Assembly: GCF_018991925.1 (NCBI RefSeq)
Contig: NW_024736071.1
Location: 12,835,879 to 12,899,878, forward strand
Direction of reading: 5' to 3'
Origin: Homarus americanus
Taxonomy: Eukaryota; Arthropoda; Malacostraca; Decapoda; Nephropidae
DNA length: 64,000 nt
In this document: positions 10,600 to 21,962 of the stretch, piece by piece
How the letters are laid out: each line of letters begins with the position of its first letter
Numbering within the stretch: position 1 is the stretch's first letter
Program-made: the position numbers and the translations under genes
Notes under the pieces: model-generated
What the model was told of the DNA's origin: nothing
Databases searched by the model: none
What the model saw: only the letters and a program-made list of their open reading frames with translations

Positions 10600-10840
10600 G
10601 TAGTCTCTGCTCGGATGGGTGGGGGTAAGTTGTTCCACACCTTCACACCATGATATTTTATGGAGGTATGGGACTGAGAGGAGCGCATGGGGGTGGTCTT
10701 AGTAGCTCTGGGTGCCTTAAGTTGTATCTCTGAGTATTCCGGAACTGGAAATAATTATTGTCAAGCAAGTGATTGATAGATTTGTAAACAAAGAGGGCAC
10801 AGCAGTAGGTGTTAATATCTTCGAATTTTAAAATTTTCAA
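10600..10840 (-). pseudogene. LINE reverse transcriptase ORF, C-terminal end
   Basis: The minus strand reads FVYKSINHLLDNNYF and then, after a frameshift near 10660, KYHGVKVWNNLPP, the conserved C-terminal W-N-x-L-P block that closes the polyprotein of many CR1/jockey-like LINEs. It lies in the same frame as the 10889-11464 part. The two are separated by a stop and by a T homopolymer at about 10871-10880, where an insertion or deletion has occurred. Confidence 0.75.
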
Positions 10841-10888
10841 TTTAGCAAATTTTTCGTTTGAGTGATCTGTTTTTTTTTTTCAAGTAGG

Positions 10889-11464
10889 TCATTGTCCGAA
10901 CAACTCTCTTTTGTGCAGTAACCAGGGATTGTGTTTTTGAAGAGCCAGAGGCCCCCATAGTGTGTGACAGTGTATCAAGTGTTGGTAAACAAGATCATGA
11001 TAGATTTCTTTCATTGCTGTGAGAGTGAGTGACTGTCGAGTGTGATACATGATACCGCACTGTTTATTGACTTTACTGTGAATGGCTTGTATGTGGTTTC
11101 TCCAGTTAAGTCTTTCATCAACAATAACTCCGAGGAATTTAGTATTTTGTTCGCGTTTCAGGTCTGTATTACCAAGGTACAGAGGGTCCAAGTCTGGGGG
11201 TAAGTTTTTCCTTCTGTGAAAGATCGTGTAGTGGGTTTTCTCAAGGTTTAAGGTCAGTTTATTACGTATTACCCAGGTCCTGACTTTAGTCAATCTAGTG
11301 TTCACAGTTCTCATCAAGGAATGGAGGTCTGAGTTGTTGGCATAGAGATTACTATCGTCTACAAATAAATTGTATTTTATGAGTGTGCTGGCGTGGACTA
11401 TGTCGTTTATGTACAACAAAAACAGTACTGAACCGAGAATGGAACCTTGGGGGACGCCATACAA
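10889..11464 (-). pseudogene. LINE reverse transcriptase, catalytic core
   Basis: RNA-directed DNA polymerase segment that would copy the element's RNA at the nicked target. VPQGSILGSVLFLLYINDI (palm block 4) opens it. FVDDSNLY is the F-x-D-D form of the catalytic Y-x-D-D box, with both aspartates kept. TKFLGVIVDERLNW and a thumb-like stretch follow, down to a stop at 10889. The upstream palm block (11407-11796) is in a different frame, so at least one frameshift lies near 11450. A dead copy. Confidence 0.85.
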
Positions 11465-11796
11465 GATTGGTAATTATTATTGCAGACATACTGCATCCTG
11501 TTGGACAGATGTGAGGTAAACCAATTGTGGGACAGGCCCCTAACGCCGTAATGTTCAAGCTTTGAAAGGAGGATGGTATGGTCGACAGTATCGAAGGCTT
11601 TAGAGAGGTCCAAGAATATACCGACTGTGAACTGACTGTCATCAAAGGAATTTAAGATGTCATTAGTAAAGGATAGCAGAGCACTCTCAGTCGACCTTCT
11701 AGCTCTAAATCCAAACTGGGAGTCTGTAAAGATGTTATTGGCATTGCAGAAGGAATTTAGTCTACTACATGCTAGCTTCTCCAGTATCTTACTCAA
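11407..11796 (-). pseudogene. LINE reverse transcriptase, N-terminal palm and fingers
   Basis: Minus-strand segment with SKILEKLACSRLNSF, then TDSQFGFRARRSTESALL and GIFLDLSKAFDTVDHTILL. The last includes the first catalytic aspartate in the L-D-L-S-K-A-F-D block typical of LINE reverse transcriptases. It leaves the true frame within its last residues. Homology to CR1/L2-like elements is clear from these motifs; the exact clade is uncertain. Confidence 0.85.
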
Positions 11797-11866
11797 GGCT
11801 GGGAGGACTGATATGGGGCGGTAATTCTTGAAAAGACCTTTGTGCCCAGATTTGTTACATGTCTAC

Positions 11867-12075
11867 CCATATCTATCTTCCTTCTCATCCTTCTATCCTT
11901 CTCCTCTTCCTCCAATTCCTTCTCCTCCTCCTACTCCTCCTCCTCCTATCCTTCTCCTCTTCATCCTCCTATCCCCTCCTCCTTCTCCTCCCCATCCTTC
12001 TCCTCCTCTTTTTCCTATCCTTCTCCTCCTTCTTTTCCTCCTCCTCTTACTTTTCCTCCTTCTCTTTCTTCTTTT
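11867..12075. repeat. Pyrimidine-rich TCC/TTC tract
   Basis: Almost pure pyrimidine on the plus strand (TCCTCC, TTCTCCTCC words). Overlapping Ser/Pro-rich frames are low complexity. Confidence 0.9.
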
Positions 12076-12260
12076 AAAGCCCAGCAGACACACAATCACG
12101 ACCGTAAACACTACAACTCACCTTCACACAAACAACACAAACAACACACCTTACTTGAAGCAACACAAACAACGCACCTTACCTGAAACACACAAACAAC
12201 ACACCTTACATAAAACAACACAAACAATAACAAACAACCTCAAATAACATCCAATAAGTA
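12076..12260. repeat. CAAACAACACACCTTAC-type short tandem repeat
   Basis: Diverged units of about 28-30 bases containing ACAAACAACACACCTTAC, with AAACAACACAAACAA linkers. Confidence 0.6.
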
Positions 12261-12355
12261 AAACAAGAAACGAAACCCAACGACATAGTTGAAATAAAGA
12301 GAATATTGCTAAAGCCAACTGATAGACCAAATATCATAGTATTTCCCTTTAAATT

Positions 12356-12357
<2 letters not shown>

Positions 12358-12393
<36 letters not shown>
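12358..12393. repeat. (TG)n microsatellite
   Basis: A pure run of about 18 TG units. Confidence 0.97.
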
Positions 12394-12394
<1 letters not shown>

Positions 12395-12568
12395 AACACT
12401 GTAAGAGGGAGAGATACGGATTTGGTGAAACCGTGACAGTGATTAGCCAAGGATTGTTTAACACAATGGTATCAGGCAAATTCTAATCTGGACACATTGG
12501 CTAATCATCAGAGAATTTGTACAAGGAATTTTTCTACAACTAATAAGAAGTGGAACATGTTTAAGTGC

Positions 12569-12750
12569 ATAAGTAAAGCTATGGTAGAATAATGATATAC
12601 GTCTGTTTAAGTAAAGCTATGGTAGAATAATGATATACGTTTAGCTGTCTAAGTAAAGCTATGGTAGAATAATGATATACGTTTTGCTGACCAAGTAAAG
12701 CTATTGCAAAATACAGATGCATTTTCCTGTTTAACTAAAGCTATCATCTA
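12569..12750. repeat. 38-42-bp tandem repeat, about 4.5 copies
   Basis: Units open with AAGTAAAGCTATGGTAGAAT and end in a variable CTGTTT/GCTGTCT segment. The fourth unit is strongly diverged and the fifth partial. Confidence 0.9.
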
Positions 12751-12939
12751 CTATAATGTGCACATGACGAATAATTAAATGCACATGAACTATGATAAGG
12801 TGCACATGAAATAGTATAATGTAAACAGAAAGTGAAAAGCGTTCATGAATGTTTATATAATGCGTACTTAGAATATTATGCTGCACGTATGCACACAAAG
12901 CATTATAATGTAACCAATATAGTGTAAATATGTAGAATA

Positions 12940-13135
12940 TGATTGCACATAAAGCATTATAAATTATATTTATACACGAAACTGCATAATACAAACATCC
13001 ACATAAATTATTATAGTGTATACGTCCACTTGAAGCATTATAATCCACATGTCTACATAAATTATTATAGTGTATACGTCCACTTGAAGCATTATAACCC
13101 ACATGTCTACATAAAGTATTATAACACATTAACCC
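12940..13135. repeat. About 54-bp tandem repeat, 2 clear copies plus diverged flanks
   Basis: Two units carrying TATACGTCCACTTGAAGCAT and CCACATGTCTACATAAA follow each other at about 13004-13118. More diverged related sequence lies on both sides. Confidence 0.75.
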
Positions 13136-14558
13136 ACACGTCCACCTTAGTATATATACTGTAGTTGGGTAGTGTTGTATCACGGAACATTAACTAACAC
13201 TTACTGTAGACTCATTCATCAGCTTCACAGTAATTACCTTGTGTTTCCTTGGTTAAATTACTGCTGTGAAAAGGGAACTTAAATTACACAGTATTTATTA
13301 CAGTTTAAATGGCTTCTAATGGTTGGGTTAAATTCATTAGTCTCGTTTACAGTCTTTCTGGAGTATTGTAATTTCGTGAGGCCTTTGTTTTTTAATCGTA
13401 AATGACGTTAGGAATCAAACCATATATATATTTCTATTCTTAAAGATATGTAGCTTTTGAAGTATATACTGTTAATGAGGAATTAGCAGTCTATCGTCTT
13501 TGAAATATATATTTTTTTAAATTTATCCATTTAAAACGGTTTTCAACATTTTATATTAAACGTCTCTCTCTCTCTCTCTCTCTCTTTGCCTCTCTCTATC
13601 AAAAAAACGTCTAATTGCATTTATAGTAATCCCCTTTAGCTAAATGACCCCAAAGTGTCGCATGTAGAAAGTATCGTGTCTGGGTGTCTGTCTGTCTGTT
13701 AGTTACGAGTCTCGCTGACTGTGTTGTGACTGGCGTCTCTCAACACTTCCGTTTGTGTCCGTAGTTTTGTTGCCAAATTTTATGGGTAGGGGAAACATTT
13801 TGCAGGTGGCGTTGTGTTAAGGTGAAAATACCTGATGAAAGCAGAACACATAATTGGTTTCTCTTGTTATGTAGTGTGTGTGTGTTGGAATGATGCCACA
13901 CTGACACATTGCACTCGAGGGATCCTGCCTGCCCTTGACACGTGTGCCATAGCCAGTTTCAGGTGCCATAATAAGCTTAGGACACGCATTCAGGTATCAT
14001 AAAGCTTAGGACACATAGTATCCCCACCATAAAGCTGAGGTGTCGTACACTTTGTGAAGGAGCCTCGTCACAGCCCAGGCTGAAGCTGTACTCCACCGTT
14101 TTCTATCTTCGCTCTAGTTTTTTCCTGTGGGAGGGGAGACTCGTCTGTGTGTCCGTCCCGTCGTACTGAAGGTCCTTATTACTACTTCTCCAGCGTCTGC
14201 CAACTTGTTATTTGTACTTATGTGTCCTCCAACGTGCAGGAGGTGAGGCCAACATAGTCTGGTTTGATTGTTAGTCTCTCAGGGTCTCTAATGTTTTGTC
14301 CTCAAGTGGTGAACTGTCGAGTGGCTTGTTGGTTTTCCTCACAGGCTGAAGGAATATGTGAGTTGGTGTTTACTGTCTCTATTTTACTTATTACAAGTAT
14401 TGGATGTTCATATTATTTGCTATGATATTGCTGAGATATTATGATGTTATTAGATGTAAATATACAAAGTAAAATTGACTGAATTCCTGAAAAGGGATGT
14501 TTTCATGATTAATCACTTTAAAGCTATCCAGGGGGGAGGAGGGTGGTAGTTAGGGCAA
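13136..14558. other. Unassigned unique sequence
   Basis: No gene recognised. Contains a short (CT)n at 13564-13586 and three loose copies of CATAAAGCTTAGGACAC-like sequence at 13968-14040. Confidence 0.5.
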
Positions 14559-14751
14559 GGTAAGTTATGGTAGGTTAGGTTAGATAGAGTTAGGTTATAT
14601 TATTTTAGGTTATGTTAGATTTGATTTGGTTAGGTTAGATTTAGATTAGAGTAGGTTAGTTTGACATATTAGATTACGTTAGGATAGGTTAAGTTTATTT
14701 ATATTAAGTTATCTTAGCTTAGGTTAGATTAGGTTAGGTTAGCTTTAGGGT
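14559..14751. repeat. Degenerate AGGTT (telomere-type) array
   Basis: TAGGTTAGGTTAGAT-like units with many T/A substitutions over about 190 bases, in the orientation opposite to the array at 8029-8200. Confidence 0.8.
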
Positions 14752-14812
14752 GCTTAACGTTAGGAGAAATATTATGGTTATTGGTTAGATTAGTGTAGTG
14801 TCTCCTGCCTGG

Positions 14813-15345
14813 TACGCCGCCGCCACAACACTGGTGCTTACTGGTGACACCACAACACTGCTACCACCACTACTACCTCCCTGACTACCACCACTACACC
14901 TCCCTACTGCTACCACACTACACTACTGCTACCCCCTGACACCACAACACTGCTACCACCACTACTACCTCCCTGACACCACAACACTGCTACCACCACT
15001 ACTACTACTACCACTACTACCTCTGACACTGCTACTGCTACCACCACTACTACTACCTCTGACACCACACAACACTGCTACCACCACTACTACCTCTCTG
15101 ACACCACAACACTGCTACCACCACTACTACCTCCCTGACACCACAACACTGCTACCACCACTACTACCTCCCTGACACCACAACACTGTTACCACCACTA
15201 CTACCTCCCTGACACCACAACACTCCCACCACCACCACCACTACTACCTCTCTACCACCACAACACTGCCACCACCACTACTACCTCTCTACCACCACAA
15301 CACTGCCACCACCACCAGTATCTCCTTGACACCCCTACTACCTCC
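14813..15345. repeat. 37-bp minisatellite of ACACCACAACACTGCTACC type
   Basis: About a dozen units containing CCACAACACTGCTACCACCA and CTACTACCTCCCTG, with internal deletions and ACT/ACC expansion in some units. Confidence 0.92.
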
Positions 15346-15399
15346 CTATCACTACCATCACCATCACCACGACTACACCTCACAATTTATCATACACAT

Positions 15400-16860
15400 C
15401 ACAAACACTGTGTCAATTGGCAATATGAAAATACTTGATGAACCTTTATATTTTGTGTTGTTTCTGTGATTGTCAAGTTATATATAAAAGAGAACGCCTA
15501 TCACTCTCCAGGTTGTGTTGTCCTGAACCACTGCTGACCCTATAGAGCTTCCTGTTGACCTCTCAGTGACCTTCTGAAATACTGTACTGAAGTTGATTCT
15601 GTATCACTTAAACCCTCAGCAATTGAAAGGTAGCGAGGGCATTGAGGTGGGACTGGATAGTACTCTAAAGCAGGTCTTACTAAAGCCTGAGATGAGTGTA
15701 CTTGGGTTTTCTCAGTCCAAGTATTTAGTTTGTCATTGTACTGACTGTCCTTGTAGGGGTGAGCAGCGCGCGGCGGAGAGTTTGGCGTCTTTTGCTTGCT
15801 TGAGGAAATATTGTCGTGGGTTGTGGTCGGTCGTGCGCCTCGAGTCTTGCGTCCAGGATATTGTCAAACATCTTGCCTGCAGGAGCTTGTGGTTGTAATA
15901 TAAGGCGATGAATGAGATTTAAGTGATTTTGTTTTCTTTGGCGTCTGGGAAGTAATGTCATGACAGTAATATTGTAGATTTTGGCTAATTTAATGTTCAC
16001 GTCATTGTGCTCTTGAAAGACATTGGTTTTAATAATCTTACTGTGTCCTAAAGCTATGTTCCTGGTTAAAGAGCTGGCAAGTTGGGACACCCATAGGTCA
16101 TGTGAGACTGATAAGAGGATTCCGAGTGTATTTCGTTCACCAATTGTACAGTAGTGTTTATCATATGACTCGGTAGTGAGAGATCAACTTCTGCTGTTGG
16201 TTGTCTCTATTTGTCTCCTCATATGTCTTCCTCATACTTTACTTAGCCTAACTACTGTACTTTTATATAATTGTTAGAAAAAAATGACTCCTGATTAAGA
16301 CACCTGCCAGGGAAGCCGTTGACTCTCGGTTCTACAGATGATTACAACAAACATTCAATAGTTTTAGCGGGAATTAACTATGTCAACTAAACTCACATAT
16401 AGTTTAGTTTCTGTCCGTTTTCTTTCTATGAAGCGTGCGTAAGGTTGTGTGTGTGTCAGACTCGGTGCCGGTCTTCATCATGAGAGTCATGCTCGCTGCT
16501 GCTAATGACATTAAAAATTACACATGACTGACTCAAATGTCCCAGTATATATTGTAAATGTGAAGAAGAAAATATTTATATAGTTTTAAAATGTGATAAT
16601 GAAAGTGTGTTCCAGAGGTCTGATGATCCTCTGCGGACAGTATTACAACACCACATAGACCTGAGTTGCCATCATAACCATTACTTATAATGTAGAACTT
16701 GAAGGCTTGTAAACTGAAGAGTATTTACAACCCTCACGCATCTTTCAACTATAATTCCCTTATGACTTAATGGTAGTTCTCGTCTTGGCCTTATTTTTCA
16801 CGATAATAACGTCTCTGTGTTGTAGTTTTGTCACACAGTTAAAGTTTATTCTGACGCAGC
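15400..16860. other. Unassigned sequence
   Basis: About 1.4 kb without recognised elements. Open frames at 15593-15898 (plus) and 15725-16090 (minus) overlap each other, and neither shows a domain. Confidence 0.5.
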
Positions 16861-16864
16861 TAGT

Positions 16865-16903
16865 GTGTGTGCGTGTGTGTGTGTGTGCGTGTGTGTGTGT
16901 GTG
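16865..16903. repeat. (TG)n with CG interruptions
   Basis: About 20 TG units with two CG interruptions. Confidence 0.95.
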
Positions 16904-17020
16904 TTTGAAACCAATACAGAACATCCTTAGTGGTCGACCATTCCAGTACTCTATTAGTCTCACGTTAACTGATGTACTAGAGGACACAGTTGAGGGCTAT
17001 TGACCACTATCTTCTTGTTG

Positions 17021-17050
17021 TAGGTTAGGTTAGGTTAGGTTAGATTAGGT
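17021..17050. repeat. Short AGGTT array
   Basis: TAGGTTAGGTTAGGTTAGGT followed by a diverged unit; five to six pentamers. Confidence 0.9.
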
Positions 17051-17261
17051 AAAGTCATGTAGTTGGGTGGATGATTTGTTATGCCTCCAACAGGTAGCAG
17101 GAAAGAAAAGTAGCTTCTCGCACCAACCTCAGGGAGCGTCAGCACTGTTCCACACTCGAAGTAACGAAATGAAAATTAATGAGGTAGAGTTTGAGGATTA
17201 CTGTTGGCCTTCCTCCAAGTTAATCAAAACTTTGTTAAGGTTCTTCTTGTGTGATGAACAG

Positions 17262-17832
17262 CCGGCCACCTCTTACCCTTCAGCATAAGACTCATACAAC
17301 ACGGCCACCTCTTACCCTTCAGCATAAGACTCATACAACACGGCCACCTCTTACCCTTCATAAGACTCATAACTCATACAACACGGCCACCTTACCCTTC
17401 AGCATAAGACTCATACAACACGGCCACCTCTTATTATAAGACTTCATTATAAGGGCCCTTCACCTTAGCTTCATAGACTCACGGCCAACACTTCTACCCT
17501 TCATTATACTCATACAACACGGGGCCTTACTCATACAACACGGCCAAGGACACACCTCTTATTCATTATACAACACGGCCACCTCTTACCCGACTCATAC
17601 AACACCACCTCTTACCCTTCAGCATAGACTCATACAACACCACCTCTTACCCTTCATTATAAGACTCATACAACACGGCCACCTCTTACCCTTTTATAAG
17701 ACTCATACAACACGGCCACCTCTTACCCTTCAGCATAAGACTCATACAACATGGCCACCTCTTACCCTTCAGCATAAGACTAATACAACACGGCCACCTC
17801 TTACCCCTCAGCATAAGACTCGTACAACACGG
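17262..17832. repeat. 39-bp minisatellite, irregular in the middle
   Basis: Units contain GGCCACCTCTTACCCTTCAG and AAGACTCATACAACAC. The outer units are regular. Units between about 17350 and 17640 are cut and shuffled, with fragments of 10-30 bases joined in odd order. Confidence 0.92.
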
Positions 17833-17847
17833 CGAGGGCATTGTTAA

Positions 17848-17850
<3 letters not shown>

Positions 17851-17888
<38 letters not shown>
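17851..17888. repeat. (TG)n microsatellite
   Basis: A pure run of about 19 TG units directly upstream of the SINE. Confidence 0.97.
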
Positions 17889-17889
<1 letters not shown>

Positions 17890-17892
<3 letters not shown>

Positions 17893-18127
17893 GTGGCGAC
17901 CTGTGGTGTAATGGTCAGCGTCCTCGCCTAGCAAGCGAGCGGACTCCAGTTCAGTCCCCGGGCAGGGTGAAATATGGTCAAGTTTCTGTACGCCATTTGC
18001 CTCTGTCTACCTGGATGTTAATCGATTTGCTGTCCGGTCTTCTCGGATTATTCCTTGACACTGGGTCATACAACTCGTTAACTTAAGGTGTGGTTGTCGT
18101 GTTGGCGACAGCTTCTACACCTTAAAC
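17890..18127 (+). mobile_element. tRNA-Ala-like SINE, 5' part
   Basis: The head looks like a tRNA. It has an A box TGGTGTAATGG (17904-17914), an anticodon arm with a perfect 5-bp stem (CTCGC 17923-17927 with GCGAG 17935-17939) and a 7-base loop CTAGCAA giving anticodon AGC (alanine), and a B-box-like AGTTCAGTCCC (17948-17958, weaker than the consensus GGTTCGANTCC). An unrelated body then runs to the hAT insertion at 18128. The weak B box and the non-tRNA body argue against a working tRNA gene. The element resumes at 19081. Confidence 0.75.
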
Positions 18128-19072
18128 CAGTGGTTCTCAACCTGGGGGCCATGGCCCCCAAGGAAGCCACGGCGAGCTGTTATAAATTGTACGTTTCCAA
18201 ATAACGTTGGGAATCTGAATTAAACAAAACTTTTATTACTTATTTTAACTTGGCAGAAGAGAATTTTCATTCTTTTTTTTGTCATTTTGTTTAATCATAG
18301 CGACAATACAATTTTAATACTTATATACTCTCGTGCTAATGTTTTTTTTTTTTTTTACGGATTAAATAAGATTTCACAGGTCCAGTCCCTGTCTGTGTGA
18401 CAGGTGCTGGACCGAGCTGCTGAACTGACTTGTTCAGTACGTGTCCGTGTGTCATCCCTTTCGTGATGGGATACCATCACGAAAACAGTGGAGTGTATTG
18501 TCTCTGAACCATATATTGTGTTTGAGCTTGACTCAAGCATAATATACTCCGTAATTGGTGTTACTTATTTTGTTTCATAATTCATGTGGTCGCTGCTTTA
18601 CGTGGGTGAAATATTTGTACACTTCCTTTATTAATTATTTCTTTATTTATTGGTGCCATTGTTGTTCATACTCATTCTTTACATATATAATCCTACCATT
18701 TTTAGTGCTAAATTGGTATGACTCACTATTTTTCTCATTCTTCCAAGTTGGGCAGTGCTTGTCAAAGGAGGCGTGTTCTTGCTTACAGGAAGTACACTTC
18801 AGCTTGCTAGCTTGAGTGTGCATGTTTACCTGTGTGCATGTTTGTGTATGACTGTATGTGTGCTTTATGTGTGAGTGCATGGGCGTGTTATGTATGTGAA
18901 TATGTGTGTGTTTGCCATTCTAACTCTTGTCCTATTTATCTGTCCTTCTTTATCATTCTTTAGTCTTTATCACTTGTCTGTTTGTCTCTTCTGGGAGAAA
19001 AATGAAGGAGGCCACGAGCATGTTGAAAATTCCTCAAGGGGGAAATGGAGTGAAAAAGGTTGAGAACCACTG
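18128..19072. mobile_element. Non-autonomous hAT element in the SINE
   Basis: A 945-bp element with perfect 16-bp terminal inverted repeats, CAGTGGTTCTCAACCT at the left end and its complement at the right end. It is flanked by an 8-bp target duplication with one mismatch (CCTTAAAC 18120-18127, CCTTTAAC 19073-19080). These ends and the 8-bp duplication are characteristic of hAT (Charlie-like) transposons. A 16-bp perfect palindrome (GGGGGCCATGGCCCCC, 18144-18159) lies just inside the left end. No transposase or BED zinc-finger reading is visible, so it would need a transposase in trans. Confidence 0.88.
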
Positions 19073-19080
19073 CCTTTAAC

Positions 19081-19147
19081 AAATTCACGCCTAGGTGGCC
19101 CTTGGGCCGGCTATCCTCGATTTCGAGGGGCTTCCATTATTATTATT
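19081..19147 (+). mobile_element. tRNA-Ala-like SINE, 3' part with (ATT)n tail
   Basis: Continuation of the SINE after the hAT element. It contains a short hairpin-like passage (CCTCGATTTCGAGG, about 19114-19127) and ends in an (ATT)n tail at about 19136-19147. Confidence 0.65.
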
Positions 19148-19218
19148 GTACACACGTTCATCAGGCCAAGACTTCGAAAACGACGTCAATATTATAGATA
19201 CATTCAATGGATTGATAA

Positions 19219-19242
19219 ACCTAACCTAACCTAACCTAGCCT
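19219..19242. repeat. Short AACCT array
   Basis: ACCTAACCTAACCTAACCT; four to five pentamers. Confidence 0.9.
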
Positions 19243-19920
19243 CCTGCCTTCCTACAGATCTAAAGTCCATATTGCTGAATTATATTAATCAAAAATAATA
19301 CTAATATAACAATGCAGTATAATAAATATATAACAATACTCTAATACTCTGGCTGTGTACAGTATAATACTCGCGTGAGACAACAGGCCGGAACCAGACA
19401 ATACCACTTAAGTTAGGAGGTTTAATGAGCAGTTAAGCGTCTAATTGGGTTGTACATGTGTGTCGTTATGTTGTAGTGATAGGCTGTCTGCCTCTGTAAC
19501 CTCCACCGCCGAATTGCCTTGTTACGACCTGTTAAGTTTTCTTTCAGTATATTCTGTTTCTCATTCATTTCTTTTAGTCTTATTTCTATTACTGTTTTTA
19601 TTATTCACTTTGTCATATCTTATTTCAGTTCTATTTACATTATTTTCATTCGTAGTTTTTTTTTGTATTTGTTTACATTTTATTGTTTGCTTTATTATAC
19701 ATAATCTGATTTTATTTTTTTCTTCTATATTTATTTACATTGTGTTTATTATATTAATTATTATATTTTATTTTAATTTACTTTGTTTTTGTTTATATTT
19801 ACATTACTTTCTTATTTATTGTTTAGTTACTTTACGTTATTCTGTTTTCTTATTCGCACTGTTTGAACTTTATTTAGTTATGTATTTATTTACTTATTTA
19901 TTCCGTCTCCTGCTTCGACT

Positions 19921-19923
<3 letters not shown>
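19243..19923. other. T-rich unassigned sequence
   Basis: Strongly T-rich from about 19540 to 19910, so the 196-codon plus frame (19445-20035) is mostly Phe/Leu/Ile and then Arg/Glu from the following (GA)n. Not a credible gene. Confidence 0.5.

Positions 19924-19970
<47 letters not shown>
19924..19970. repeat. (GA)n microsatellite
   Basis: A pure run of about 23 GA units. Confidence 0.97.
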
Positions 19971-19976
<6 letters not shown>

Positions 19977-20427
19977 GAGGGAGACTGATGGAGGGAGGAT
20001 TGAGCTCACCAGGGGGATCCACAGGCCATGAGTGACAGACAAACAAACAAACAAATAGACCAACAGTTGATTTGGAGATACAACAAATGTTATTAATGTT
20101 ATCCCTAATACATATAAACAGACAGACAGACAGGCAGACAGACTGACAGACAGATAGACAGATGATTTGAAGATACAATAGATGTTATTAAAGATACTTA
20201 TAAGAATTGTAAGATATACGACAATGAGAAGAACATTTGAGAAAGAAATAGATAATGGATGGAGAAAATAATAATAGAAATGGAATAATGGATTAATTAC
20301 AGGGGAAGAGTGTGAGACTTTGATCCATACTGTACAGCAAGTTTTACTAAAATTGAAATGCACCAAACAGTTCGCCGAAAACATACAGCAAATGACATTG
20401 AAATAGGCTACGTATACATTTCACACA

Positions 20428-20430
<3 letters not shown>

Positions 20431-20478
<48 letters not shown>
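20431..20478. repeat. (CT)n microsatellite
   Basis: A pure run of about 24 CT units. Confidence 0.97.
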
Positions 20479-20480
<2 letters not shown>

Positions 20481-20940
20481 GTATTAACCTGTCAAACTAA
20501 CCTTTAAAAACTATAAACATAGCCATTTTACTTCATAGAAAACGAACTCCAATAGCAAACATAAAACTATAAATATTGAGAATAATTCTACCCCCAAAAC
20601 ACAGTAACTAATTATGTTATAGTGGGTAAATTACGTTTATTCATAATATATAGGTTCGTATTCCTCATTGTTGACACACTAGCCTTGTGTTTTATCTAGT
20701 GGGCGTTAGTTTTATTGACGTATATAGTATAGTACTATTTTTTTATATATATAATACCACTTCTCTTGAAAGGAACTATTTAACGAACATATATATTTTT
20801 TTAATTAATATGTATTAATTATTATTACTATTTTTTTTGGGGGGGGGGGAGGTTTGAATGTAGCGTTTCGTCTTACCGTGAGGGTCAAGCATCTGCTCGC
20901 AATGGTTGGCTCCATTTCCTCTTACTGACCCTAGTTTTAA
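20479..20940. other. Unassigned AT-rich sequence with a G run
   Basis: Nothing recognised except a T run followed by about ten G at 20832-20850. Confidence 0.5.
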
Positions 20941-21178
20941 TTGCCTCTATCCATTCTTCCCCGCCCCGACCCGCCCCGACTCGACCTTCTTTCACCCCCT
21001 CTAGACGCGCCTTTCCCCGCCCAGCCCCGCCCAGCTCCGCCCAGCCCACCATCACCACCTTCTTTCGTCCTCTCCCATACCGGTCTGAACCCGCCACCCA
21101 GCATCATCCGCCCCGCCCACTCCAACCCACCCAACCCCGCCCGCCCCGCCCTCCCCCCCCCGTCCTACCTTCCTCCCC
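20941..21178. repeat. C-rich CCCCGCCCAGC tract
   Basis: Repeated CCCCGCCC and CCCGACCC words. The complementary strand has many G runs and could form G-quadruplexes. Pro- and Gly-rich frames on either strand are low complexity. Confidence 0.8.
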
Positions 21179-21430
21179 AGTTCCTCTTCCGGGATCACGC
21201 AGACTTTTGAAAAAGAGATCGACAGAGAAAGAGGATGCGAGGATCATTAAAAGAGACAAAATATATATAGAGATGAACAAAGAAAAAGATAGGGAAAGGA
21301 AGACAATAGAAAGGGAGAGATATGTCTAGAAAAGAGAGAGAAAGAGCGAGAGAAAGTGTGAGTGAGAGAGAAAAAAGTGACATAGAGAGAGAAATAGAGA
21401 TAAATATTAATAATAATGATAATATTAATA

Positions 21431-21468
21431 TCAATAGAATACTACTACTACTACTACTACTACTTTAA
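21431..21468. repeat. (ACT)n microsatellite
   Basis: About eight ACT units at 21440-21464. Confidence 0.9.
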
Positions 21469-21569
21469 AGTGGCCTCCAGCCTCCCCCAATAGCCACACC
21501 TTCGCCGCCATTTTATTCCCTTAAAATTAAATATCCTAATACATAAGTAGCTATCCTAGCTGTGTTGAG

Positions 21570-21857
21570 TTAGTTGAGCCGCAGATATATGCAGAATTTA
21601 GTGACTGTTGCCTCATAGTCAATATCTGCAACTGTTGTTGGCTTTGGGGCCGATGCTCTCGTTCCCCTGAGGCAGAGCAAAGCCGACCTAAGGAGAGAGA
21701 GGGACAGTCGACATCTCATCCAGGCTGTAACATAACTTCTGGGCTGCTGCTTCTGTTCGGATAGCACCTCCACGAGTCTGGCGTAGAAGCATCTTGCACT
21801 TGGTCCCATCCCACCAGAGGTTGTGAACACCAGGTGGAGTGAAGCTGCCTTGATCAA
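21570..21857 (-). pseudogene. Retroelement polyprotein C-terminal fragment
   Basis: The minus-strand frame reads LVFTTSGGMGPSARCFYARL, then a W-x-R-C block and LSLLRSALLCLRGTRAS. I recognise this as the conserved tail found after the reverse transcriptase in retroelement polyproteins of corals, fish and other aquatic animals (S-x-G-G-M-G-P, F-Y-x-R-L, W-x-R-C-x-L-S, L-L-R-S). I cannot name the clade with confidence. The upstream side is cut directly at the (ACT)n/(AAT)n microsatellite at 21867, so no reverse transcriptase domain is attached. The frame stays open to about 21570 but is only a fragment. Confidence 0.6.
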
Positions 21858-21866
21858 CGTTCTGAA

Positions 21867-21962
<96 letters not shown>

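Larger units (their letters stand above)
10019..11866 (-). mobile_element. 5'-truncated CR1/L2-like LINE
   Basis: A minus-strand non-LTR retrotransposon. It enters within the reverse transcriptase (FKNYRPISVLPALSK, near 11845) and runs through the catalytic core, the C-terminal region and a 3' untranslated region. It ends in a pentanucleotide tail (TTCAA)n at 10019-10038. Short microsatellite-like tails instead of poly(A) are usual in the CR1/L2 group. The 5' truncation at about 11866 abuts a pyrimidine-rich tract. The coding parts are listed separately. Confidence 0.8.

Noticed and set aside
17904..17960. Functional tRNA-Ala gene
   Set aside because: The anticodon arm is good, but the B box is off consensus, the acceptor stem is not convincing and the sequence continues into a SINE body.
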